A DNA stretch of 64,000 nt. It comes from Neodiprion pinetum. Lineage: Eukaryota > Arthropoda > Insecta > Hymenoptera > Diprionidae. The notes beneath the pieces are model-generated. The model ran no database searches and was not told the DNA's origin. It saw only the letters and a program-made list of their open reading frames with translations. The stretch covers positions 5,253,087-5,317,086 of the forward strand of contig NC_060236.1 in NCBI RefSeq assembly GCF_021155775.2, read 5' to 3'. The first letter of the stretch is position 1; every line of letters begins with the position of its first letter. The translations under genes and the position numbers were made by a program. This document shows, piece by piece, positions 34,224 to 45,610 of this stretch.

Positions 34224-36730
34224 GTTACTTCGTACGATTAATCTGTTTAGTTATACACACATACGTATACACATATATTGTATATATATATTTACGTATA
34301 TATGTATACATACGTATATGCACACATGTATACCTGTATACGTACATAATTATCGCCGAGTGTCCTTTTCGTCCGAGCCCGCACGCCTTTCTTCAATCTT
34401 CGTCAAGCCGTTTGTCCGCACCCGATTGTTCGACGTGTATATACTCGTATATTCCACCCTCTGTGTACATGGATCAATTCTGTGACCCAGATGTTAGGGA
34501 AACAATTGTAAACGCGTATTTGTCCGATGGAGAGCGCCTGAAGAAGATCGATCGCTTACAGACATCGCTGAAATGTTTCTTATTTGGACGCGATTATGGG
34601 ATAGAAAAAGTAGGTAAGACCGAAAATTGACAGATTCAGGGATGATGTGTTTTCAAGAGGAATTAAACGAATTTACAGGATTAAATTAAACAAGCAAACT
34701 TACGATCAGTTGCTTCTAACGTATGGACTACACTTTATTTTGTGAATCAGCTATGAATTCAGGATCGTATTGTTAAATTTTGATTAACAAGTGAAAATGA
34801 AACGCGTCGCTCACACAACAGAATTGTAAATTACTTCTGCCGGAAGAGAGAATGTATTTCAGTACCTTATATATCGTGCACGACACGATCCGATCTATCG
34901 ATCGATCAAACGCGTGCTCGAAGTGAGTTTATTTTTGTTTTAGTTTTTTTCATTTTACGAATTCCGTTTTGTTATTACTATCATTATTGCTATTTCTTCC
35001 GTATGTATATCATTCTGTGACGTCAGTCTTGAGAATTAGGGTTAAACGAACCGAGAGCACGGCAAATACGTTTGAAAAATTTTGCGAATCATGTAGGTAT
35101 GCGAAATAGCTGAGAACAGAAAACTTGCACGAACCGATGCCAACTTCGCAAGACTACAAGGCGTTATTGAAATCGAAAGATTTCACTGAGCTGATCATGG
35201 AGACGAATCTGCACGACATTATCTTGATTCTTTTACATACACGAAATTTTCTACCACGTTTACAGTTAGTTTTACGTATCGATCGTATTGGGCTCAGATA
35301 TTAAGGAGCAGAAATTGTTGTTTGATTAAAAAAAAATGTTGGCGACCATTTTTTATATTCCTATTGTGGTGTTCTTTTTTTTTATCGAGACGAGTAATCT
35401 CTTATATTTGTATCCATATACACGATGCTTGTAATAAATTGGATGAAATCTACTCAGTGCACAATTTATATGTCATATCTGTGCACACTGTGTACGAATT
35501 TTCGACTAACGAAGTGTAAAATCGATTATCAACATTGTTTGTTCCTGTAAACTTTTATACTCGTAACCGATCTTCTTCCAAGATCTTGCGATCCGCAGTC
35601 ATGTTCAAAAATATCGTTCAAATTACACTCTAAGACTTGAATTTTAACCTCCATCACTGTCGGTATAATAATCCTTATTATACTGAATATTTTGTTTCTC
35701 CAATTTTAAACCGGATGCAGATGCGTAACCTTCGATTAATTTTTTCTCCCATCTGAATTCATCGACCGGCCGTTGTTACGTATTAAAACGACTTTTGCTC
35801 ATCGCCATAAGGAGAAAGTGACTATTCGCATCGCAAACTGGTTATAGATATTTATTCTCTTTATTTTTCAATACGTGATCGATTCGCGATGAATTATTTT
35901 AACTAGATTTTCGCCATGTTTGATCAGGTCCAGAGGCTCGAGCGGAGCGCAATTTTTTTTTAGCTGACAAAATTCACGGCCAATTTTTTTCGAAAACTTT
36001 GTCGAGACTGTTGTGTTAAAATAATACGTGAATAGTGATGAGGTGACTACGTTCTTACCCGGATCGATACGAACGAAAATAACACGAAGCATGCAACGTA
36101 GCGTCGACGTACATACGTCGAGGTTATATGTATCTAGATATGTATTCAACCAGTAGCAGATTGATTGTTATAACGCATTGTTTACTCGAAGCAAAAATTC
36201 CGGTTCACCGTAATATTATAAACTGTAGGCAGCTGATGCGGGACGGAGAGGAATAGAAATCAATAAAATTGCTGAAATTCCGCAGGGCAGAAATAAAGAA
36301 ATAAATAAATCGATAACATTGCAAATTGGGGTCGAATTTTTGTCAGAACTTTGCCGTTTAACGAAAGTGAATACACAAAACACGATAAAAATGTTGAAAT
36401 TCTCGGTTAGACGTAAAAGAAAAAGAAATAAATAAATATAACATTGCAAATTACGGTTGAATTTTTCGAGAAGTTTGCCGACTAACAAATTCTCGGAACG
36501 CGTTGAACCGCGATAAACTTTGGCATTATAGAACGCGTAATGCCAAAGGTGGCGTGTCGAGGTCGCGTACAGTGAATTTCACAAATTAACCAAACGCCTT
36601 GTACGCCTTATATTCAGGGGAGTGAAAGCTCGACGGAGGTCTGCTTACACATGCTCGATCGATATTTTCATCGTTGAAAACCTTACTCTGTAGTAAAGGG
36701 GTGAACGAAAATAGTCGAGCTTACAATTTT
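34224..36730. other. SOD 3' UTR and intergenic DNA
   Basis: It starts with a TA/TATG-rich tract (about 34255-34350), probably in the 3' UTR. An ATTAAA at 34681 and an AATAAA at about 35432 are candidate poly-A signals. No coding sequence is supported. Confidence 0.5.
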
Positions 36731-36734
36731 TTTA

Positions 36735-37336
36735 ATAAATTGGGGCGGAGAGTTAAATTACGAATTTGACGAGTTGCGAAAGCTCCAGATTCCGAGTTTT
36801 TTCGTAGCGAAACTTAAAGTAGAGAAATGAAATTTTGACAATAGATCAAAGTTTCGAAATTACGAAGTTCCAAAAGGACGTAATTCCGTCAAGTCAAAGT
36901 TTAGAAAATTAAAAAATCCGAAACATCGAAATTCGGAATGATCGAAGGTTTTGGGTTTTGAGAATTTCTGGCTCGATGAAATTTCACCACTTTGATATCT
37001 TTTTTTGTTTTGTATTTTCCATATTTTTAAGTTCGGAATCCTGGTAATTCAGATTTTCGGTTCACTGATTTTTTACACCCACTCGAGTATATTTTAACTT
37101 TCGAAATTTTACCTAATGCAAACTTTATTTTTCGGAATTTTGCTCTATCGTAACTTGAATTTTCGAAGTCTTGAATTTCGGAACTTTGAGCCATCGGATT
37201 TTGTCCACTCAAAAGTTTGTTGTTTCCTCAAAGTTTCATTTCTTTGCTTCAAGTTTCCCCATCAAATAATTCGTAATTAAACGCTTCCGAAACTTTCCAA
37301 ACTCGTAACTTCCATCCCATCCCAATAAATTTTCGG
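36735..37336. mobile_element. Fold-back (long inverted-repeat) element
   Basis: The left about 110 bases and the reverse complement of the right about 110 bases align throughout. Shared blocks are GAAACTTAAAG / GAAACTTGAAG and AGAAATGAAA on both sides, plus AATTGGGGCGGA / TATTGGGATGGGA at the tips. The interior (36921-37085) matches 8733-8896, and one arm matches 5681-5757. There is no coding capacity, so this is a non-autonomous repeat. Ends are approximate and no target-site duplication is evident. Confidence 0.55.
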
Positions 37337-40300
37337 TCCAAAATTGAGGAGGACGATTTTTTTCCCTCGTCAAATTTACCCCGATCTATCGATGAATGGC
37401 CTTTTTTTTCCCCTGATAGACAAACAATTTTACTCTACTCACTCGTACTCGCAAGCCTTTTGCCGAGACGTGCCCCTAATTATAGCTATAGCTCCGCTCT
37501 ATTGTCTCGTGGCGAAAAGGTTGGTGACCCGTTTCAGCACGCAGACTCATCGGTCATTTTTTTTTCTTACTATGTTCGCAGGTCACCGTTAGACAGCTGG
37601 ATGCCAAATTCTGGAACATCGTTCTTATGGTCCAGCTACATGTTGATTTTGTCAGCTAGTGGAATGGTAATTAAGTTTTAGGGGAAATTCAATTCCGATG
37701 TAAACGTATAATTTCTACGAGTATTTGGATTTTACTCGAAGAAGAATTCTCTTATTTATATTCTTGAACTGTTTAAACAAGTGCTAGTCGAGTAAAGCCA
37801 CCGCATTTTGCGCGAGGAATCTACGTGTTGTATTGTTATTATTATACGTTCGTGATTAGCATCGGTAAACCGTTATTTATATTGCAAAATTATTCAGCTA
37901 TTAAATGTGAAGGATGACAGAAGGAGACGATTATAAAGGGAAAAAGTAACCGTAGTAATTTTTTTCCATAGAAAATATTAATTCACACCATTTTTTTTTC
38001 TTTCAAATTATTTTGCTCTGTGTTCTTGTCCCGACTGTGAAACTATGATACATATTTATCCCTGTAAATTAAATTCTGCGAAAATAGCCGCGAAGTATTC
38101 GTATTGTATGTATGGTGTTAGGAAAAATGTCAACGTTGAAAAACGCATGTCCGATAAGCATCTGCGATTTATCGCAACGTAAACGATGTCAAAGAAAAAA
38201 AAAAAATAGGAAAGTGAAAACAAACGACTATCGATTATCGTTCGGACCAGAAAATTCCTGATCTACGACGTGAGATATTCCAACTTTGAAAAAGAAAGTG
38301 TATTTCATTCCTACGGCCTTTGTTCGTTATTATACGGAGCAGAAACGAGGCGGTTTGATTTTTTCGCAGCAACCGTCAATTTGGAAAAATATAATATATT
38401 CCAAAGCTCTGTACGTACTTTACTTATTTTTTATTGCAGGTACTCATCCTGCAAACGTGCACTGTATTATCATTGTTATATTTTTAGCTTTAATATTATT
38501 ACGTTTACTATTATAGTATTATTGCTGACCAGTGTTTTTTTTTTTTTTTTTTTTTTTATTTTGCAAAACGTATTTGAAATGTTTGTAAGACTCTGTCACA
38601 GATTGTTGTGTATTTCATCCCATATGTAATGTGGTTCGTAACTTATTACATACCTTCTCTGTTATACTGTTGATTACTCTAGTATGGTAATAAGAATTGT
38701 AAAAAAAAAATAGATTTTCGTCTCAGAATCCTCGCTTAAAAAATATAAATATTATAGCCCACAAAGTTATTTGGACCAAATATAATGTTATATACATGTG
38801 AAGAAACGAAGCGTTTTGTTCTGTAATTATTCACGCACCTTATCCCGAAATTGCGTAAAGTTCCGTAAGGTCGAAACTTAAATATAACTCGGTTCTATTT
38901 TCTATTCTGTTCTATCTCTATTTCTGTAGTCTTATCTACAGCACCGTGGTTACAATGGTCAGTGTCCACAATATGCGATATAACTCCAAGTCTACTTCGT
39001 TCACACTGAAGTATAATAATGAGATCTATGGAGTATGTTTCACGATTATATTGCAAGAGATCCTCGTCCGTTAAAGGGATAATTAATTTCGCAAGTATCC
39101 GGATTCTTAAAAGTATTCAAGCGGGCGATTTCAATTTAGCGGGATATTTAAACTGCTTTGCAGCCACCGTCTGGTTACGTTAATTTTTACTCAACGTTTC
39201 GTCAACTGTATTTCCGTTTGCCTCGTAATCGCCGGTAAATCGCAGATCGATCCATCTGTCGTGGTGCAATTTTTCTTCCGTTTGACAGCGATCACCGAAC
39301 GAATTAATGACCGGAAGTTTGTCTCTCTCGTAGAAGAGGGTGCATTATTGTGGTAACGATTCGGGGTGAAATCGAGCGATCAAATTGCACGTCGATTTCA
39401 TTCGAACAAAAAGGAGTGCTCCGAACCTGAGATAAGGGGAAAGTCGATTCGCGACGCGAAGCCAGCTCGCAGTTATACCTTGTATACATACATAACGAAA
39501 ATTGTGCGTGTTGGTTTGTCGAAATGAGAAATCGAAGAGTAGTTGAACGACCTGACCCACTTAATTTTAAGCCGAGAATATCTGTGTGTGTGTGTGTGTG
39601 TCTGTGAAACTTCACCCTTACACCCATCTAAGGGACAGAGGTTTAACGTGTGTGCACAAAAGTGAGAAAATATGACAGGCTTTCAAGCGATCGATTTACA
39701 GCCGTTTGCAGTTGCCTTTTACGACGTGACATTTAAAATTCTCGGCTGGTTGGAAATTGAGAGGTACCGAAGAGTTTGCCGTTGAAAGGTATTCCGAGCA
39801 CCCTAACATTCCCTAATTCGAAACTGTTTAAACGAGGAAAACGTTTCTTCTCTCTTATCAGACGAGATCCAAGACCTGGGCAATTTTTTATTTTTTTTTT
39901 TTTATTTACGAGTGTAAAGAACGGAATCTCTGTAATACACTCACAGTAGACGAAGGATAACGTTGATAATTATTATTCCACTGCTTGATATTCAGCGGAA
40001 AAATATTTCGCGGTATGTTATATTTTTTATAATAAATTCCCTTTAACTTTTGCACTCCCGGCGTAATTGACGACCTAGCTCATTCCCCTTCGCGTGCAAG
40101 ATCAAGTCTAAAGATATGCAAATGGTCAGTGTCGAGCGGTGAACTCTGACCTCGATCGTCTTCGCGAGGCAAGTAAGTGTAACTAGATTGCAAGTCTGCT
40201 TGTAAAAATTCGTACAAGTTTCATTTTTCTCTGAATGACTGACTCTCTTTCCTTTCAAGACGATCGACCGCCGCACCGACGTCTCGTTCAACCTTCGAAA

Positions 40301-42870
40301 CGGGAAGGAAGAAGTAATTTCTGTTCATGGACACGGCGTTTTCGGTCCTGATCAAACTCGACCACGTCTCCTTTAAGCCTGATGCACTATGGATTCTTCC
40401 TTACTGCGTATCGAGACTGAGCGTTCGCTCGATTCAGCGACGCAGTTCCGTCTGCCCTTGGATAGAATCCGTCCCTTATCGCCTTTGCCTTCATCCAGAT
40501 GCGATCCCTTCGACGGAAAGCTGATTAATAGGATGAACAAATGGTCGACGAACGGTTTAAAAAATTGAACCTTTAATCGTTGACCAACAACTTTGGTAGG
40601 GTGAAGTTATTGTCACCTTGTTTCGATTCCCAGGATGCATTTTGGCCATTATCTGACCAACCCTTTGAACCCGAGCGATGACGCATCGCGTGTGATAATT
40701 ACTTTCACCAATTACGACGTGCGAAGGCGATTTTCCATCCATTTTCTCTTCTTGTTCGTGAGCCGGAATGTCACCGGTTTGCATACACGGGCGTGTACGT
40801 CTTATACGCATGCAGTTAGTAGGTGGAGCCGGCTTTTTTCCTAATGACCAAAGCCAGCAGGAAGACAGCTGTATATTAGGGCGTCTTTCCTGCACCCATC
40901 CCGTTTCGCTCGAGGCACGCGATCTCTGGCTAATCTGATCCATTTGAGAGAGTATTAAACAATTGTCCTACTTCGGCCAAGAGAAATGAATTCCCAGAGT
41001 CGTTTCCCAGTCCGAAGACAGCTCGGCTTACTCTTAAAAGTGTTCGTAAATTTTACAAAAACATTTGTTACACAAAAGTATGGAAAAAGTAAAAATTTAG
41101 TGTCTGAAGGTAAACGACCTACTCAGCATTCTGATCATACATTTGCAATAATTTTGTTTGTTTTTACTTCTTGATTAGTGTTTTATAATTAACCGTGCGA
41201 GATTACTTCCGAGTAATACCATACATGAATCATACTCGATGAGATCACGATGTAATCTGCTCTATTCCAGGTATCGCCTTTACATAAGTCTCTAAAGGTA
41301 ACGATAAATGTCTCCACGTTTAGAAAAAAAATGAAGGCAAAAGAGTATTTTGAATTAATAAAATTGTTGTGGCAATTTTGTTATATTTGTAAATTTACTG
41401 TACGCCGTTTGGAATCTACTAAAAATGCAAAGAAATTCGATCAGAGTCTATTAAAATTAAAAATATATTGTGGCAAAAGAAATGAATGCGTGTACAAGTC
41501 TATTAAATCTGCTCTATGATTTCGAATATCAAATAACTAGATTCAAAAATTATTCACACGGACTTAAAATTCCGAGGCAGTCTGATTTCGAATTTCCTAA
41601 AATTGAATTCTAAAATTTTGAACGTACCGCATGAATTTGGCTAGTAACTGGGTTCGTAAATTCGTACAAAATTGTATTGTGAGTAGGAATTTTCAAGATA
41701 TCTTATTCGTGAGCTATCATTGACTGTATAGCTTGTCGCGCCCGTGTTGATTGTCCGTTGCGTTACGAATCAACTGAAGTCTCCAATTCCCATAAGATAA
41801 TTTGGCGTAGTAGGTAGGGCGTACGACTATTTGTCCGAACATTTCGAGCGAACAGGGTTCGAACCCGGGTAGGAAGAAATAATGCGGCAATTCTTCTATT
41901 CGATCTAAAATACGTTTTCATCGGGTACAGTTACCGACAAGTTATTAAAATGACGTTCGCGCTCACGAAAAGTCAATGAAATAAATCATCGAACAATTTT
42001 AGTATAAATTTAGCATAAAGTTACTAAATTCGTAAAGTGAATTAAACAAACTGTAATTCAAAATTTCGGTCTCAAATTTGCAGATTACAAATCGAATAAT
42101 GATATCCAAATTTACGAGATCTATCGCACTAATGTTTGGTAATGTTACTAAATAGTGCTATTAGTTACTGATAGTAAAACGACTTATTACATGTACAGTA
42201 AATTGGCAACACCGAATCCAAATAACGCTTCCGATAAATTTGTCAGTAAATATACACATATAAACAGAAATTTTCACAACATTGTGCACCAATGCCAAAA
42301 AGTCGTCCAGTCTTCGTCTCCCGATCTCCCGACTATTGCAGGTCTCCGGTCATCTGTCAACTTTAACGATTCGATCGCGATTCTTTGCCGAACATATTTC
42401 CCGAGGAATCGATTGATTTTCAGTGGAAGAAAAAACGCGCGTTGCCGGGGATCGCCTTTCGTGTCAGTCGCGAGTTTCACCCCCTGACGAAACGCTACTG
42501 ACCGCACGGTGTCCATGGCAACTGTGTCGAACACAACGTCGTAGTACCAAGGTATCCAATCAGGGTTGAGAATCGCGCGCGCCTTTGCTTCGGGGGACCA
42601 ATTGGACCGAGCGCGTTTCAAGCCGTTAACCGAGGTTTGGGTCGAACGGTTTTTTCCGCCACCTTATAGCCTCGAAAATTTCTACTCGATCCTTCGCTGC
42701 AGAGCGTCGAAGCATTGTTGGCGGAACCTTTGCCTCGAACACATCTCACCCGCAGTAGTGGATCCCGTTCATCACTGCGCAGATCGGGATCCTTAAATCC
42801 GAACCACATGTGAATCCTCTTCGTCAACTTTGTCGAATACTGCACTGTTGAAGGACACCGAGACGCAGCC
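37337..42870. other. Intergenic DNA upstream of the CD63-type tetraspanin
   Basis: AT-rich, with T-runs (for example near 38540), (TG)n at about 39582-39602 and a tRNA-like relic at 41801-41872. The last 400 bases (about 42480-42870) are GC-richer and probably hold the tetraspanin promoter and 5' leader. No TATA box stands out and no gene is supported. Confidence 0.5.
41801..41872 (+). repeat. tRNA-derived (SINE-like) head or tRNA pseudogene
   Basis: An A-box-like TGGCGTAGTAGG and a B-box-like GGTTCGAACCC lie about 50 bases apart, the spacing of an internal RNA polymerase III promoter. The acceptor and anticodon stems do not pair and the T-stem is imperfect, so it is not a working tRNA. No tail or A-rich 3' end follows, so the rest of any SINE is lost. 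Confidence 0.4.
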
Positions 42871-43955
42871 ATGGAGTCCTGCGGGATGAGCTTGATAAAA
42901 TACATTCTGTTCTTTTTCAACCTGATATTCGCCGTGAGTCCGCAAGCCGTTCTTCGGTCCTCAGAAAGGTATTTCACCGATTCCTGTCGCAGGTATCCGG
43001 TATCGGCATCATAGTCGCCGGTGCCCTGGTCCTCTCGGATGTCGGTGAGTTCAGCCACTTTTTGGAGGGAAGGATAACCGCCCCGCCTGTTGTCCTCATA
43101 GTCGCCGGAGCCATCGTCTTTTTCATAGCGTTCCTCGGCTGCTACGGCGCCATAAAGGAGAATTACACCCTGCTGATAGCCGTGAGTGATTTGCCGACAT
43201 TCCCGAAGTTCGGGGTCGTGACGAGGTCCTGATAAAGGGACCGTTGCTGATCGTTGGGAATTTCTGTTCCAGTTCGCGGGCGCCTTGGTTGTCATATTCG
43301 CGATAGAACTGGCGGTTGGAATCGCGGCAGCTGTATTCCGTAACGACTTCAGTATGGCGATGAAGGAGACCCTCAGATCGACCATGACGAACTACACGGA
43401 AGCTGACAAGATGGCGTGGAACAACGTTCAGCAGAAGGTCGGTGATCCTTGAGGACACTTTGGAGTAAATTATCGTTAGATAACAAGTGAAAGAAGCGAG
43501 TGCTGGACGGAAATGAATAAAAAGAGGCCGTTAACGGACCTCTTCGACTTTTTTTTACATGTTCTTACGATTTGTTTACAGCTGCAATGTTGCGGCATCG
43601 ATGGGCCGGAGGATTGGGAACGTGCGAATGTCCTGCCAAGCGGCACTCTGCCCGAGTCCTGCTGCAACCTGGACTCCGGTCCGAGTACCCAGTGCATCAT
43701 GAACAGTCAGAGCAAGGTCTACCGGAGGGGTTGTTACATGGAACTGGAGTCCAGGGTGCAGAATGGAGCAAAGATCCTGATCGGAGTAGGGATAGGAATA
43801 GCGTTTATCGAGGTGAGCGTTTATCGATTTGGTCTATCCATGCCGATCGATCGAAATGATTTTAATCATTTCTGATGTAAATTTTTCAGATCGCGGGCGT
43901 GGTTCTCGCTTGCTTTCTGGCTAATGCGATAAAGCGAGAGGGCGGTGAGAAGTGA
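42871..43955 (+). CDS. CD63-type tetraspanin
   Basis: Exons 42871-42933, 42993-43181, 43273-43437, 43582-43812 and 43890-43955, all phase 0, give 237 residues. Four membrane segments: about 10-32, 50-74 (VVLIVAGAIVFFIAFLGC), 83-105 (FAGALVVIFAIELAVGIAAAV) and 203-228. The large extracellular loop (about 106-200) has the family signature CCG at 142-144, a second CC at 166-167, and Cys177 and Cys190 (GC), the six-cysteine pattern; NYT at 124 is a sequon. Family role: organises membrane microdomains with integrins and other partners, and traffics through endosomes. The C-terminus (ANAIKREGGEK) lacks the Tyr-based lysosomal motif of vertebrate CD63. The start codon is the first ATG after a stop and is followed by MESCGM with membrane-proximal Cys, typical of palmitoylated tetraspanins. 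Confidence 0.94.
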
Positions 43956-45610
43956 AGAAAATTTTTATAATTTAGATACTTTCATTTTATACAAAGTTTA
44001 TCATTTTCGTTCCCGCTATTCTTCAATTACAAAATTTACCCAATATCGTTCTTTTCGACATCGATTTTGAATATTTCAATCTCGATATCCATCTTTAGTC
44101 GATTTTCTAATTTTATCTCTACTTTTTCCAAAATTTTATCACCACGTCGTCCACTTCAATAATTGTAATGTACAATGCATGATTTCGCTCATGCAGAATA
44201 TGTACGCTATAAGGCTATATAATAATAAATCATCGTTTGTAGATATTATATTATACTTTTGGATTAACAATCAACATGTAATTCGTAATGGACGTGTATA
44301 GATTTTAGACTATGTAATCGTTACAGTTTCGCTATACATTCGTGCATTTTAGATTTTGAATTATACTTCGTGGTAAGTAATAATCATCTGTTAAAAGCAA
44401 TGCGATTATGTCCAAATAACAATTACCTTACTAGTTATATACAATATATATAAACATAATATACGTCTTACCTACCTTTACGATACACTATAAATAATCT
44501 TAATCTCAAATAATATGATATACAATTATACGCATAGAAATAGATTATGATATACTATATACATATATCCTGACGTATATGAACACGTATAAAAACAATT
44601 ACCAGGGCAATGTGTGTACGTGTAGCCAGTATAATAATTATAAGTCTGTATAATTTGTACAATGATTAATCGACCGCTCAATACTGCAATTTCCTTTTTC
44701 TTTTTTTACTACTCACAAATGTATACGTACAGTTCTGTGATCACGTAGGCATCGCGGTAAAACATATCTGGAATCCAGTTACTGTCGTTGGTCACGTTAT
44801 AATTTTTTTCAACTTTTTTATTCCGATTTACCGACAGATTCTTATTTTCGTGCATGTATTAAAGTTTAGCCCGCGAATTTTGCGAATAACTTTTAATTTA
44901 TTCATGACGTAAATTATATTACTGTCGTATAGTGAATTGTTGAAAAATTTCACACGAAACTGACGGCAAATTGTTTTCGAATTCCTGCGTTAATGACAGT
45001 CAACTGTGCACCTACCGTCAGAATCTTATTTTGTGAATATTATTTTAGACACGATTATCAATGAAGAAAATCGGTGACTTGTTTAATTGACTTATGAGTA
45101 ACGCGAGTGGTTAATATCGTGATTCACCACGCTCGATAATTAATCAACGTTCGTGAAATTTTCGCATTGTCTGGAGAAATGAAAATTACCGAGAAGTCGG
45201 AATCTACTCGGGTGAATATTTCAATCAAATTTTAATTATTACAGCGAAAGAAAATTGGAAAAAACTTAGTAAATACATCGACGTGCGGTAATGTTACAAA
45301 ATAAAAAATAAAATTACTTGATTTAAAACTCTGCTGACCTAGATAACGCCTAAAAACATGTTATATTCTTATCTATCATCGCGTGCTTAAATACACACGT
45401 ATAAAAGCGACGTACAAAAAGTTGTCTCGACTTTCACAAAGGTGCACTGGCTATTTTTAAAATTCACATACAACATTGTCTTGCAAACTTTATAACGAAC
45501 AATAAAGTTTCAAAAAAATTTACCCCTCTGTTAAATTCACGAAATTGTTAGCATTCATTCCCTCTCTGGAAAATGTCCGAGCAGATTATCAACGCGACAT
45601 GAATCCCCCC
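43956..45610. other. Convergent 3' region between the two tetraspanins
   Basis: Very AT-rich (many TATA/ATAT stretches near 44390-44600). It carries the 3' UTRs of both genes and no coding sequence. Confidence 0.6.
44224..44229 (+). terminator. Poly-A signal of the CD63-type tetraspanin
   Basis: AATAAA about 270 bases past the stop codon in AT-rich DNA. Confidence 0.4.

Noticed and set aside
42274..42621. 115-codon minus-strand frame upstream of the tetraspanin
   Set aside because: No ATG start, no recognisable protein, and it overlaps the likely promoter/leader of the plus-strand gene.
43039..43046. GTGAGTTC donor-like site inside tetraspanin exon 2
   Set aside because: Reading through gives the expected 63-codon exon that matches the paralogue exactly, so no splice is needed there.
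42618..43385. 255-codon minus-strand open frame
   Set aside because: It is the antisense of the CD63-type tetraspanin exons and its intron DNA; the plus-strand gene explains the openness.
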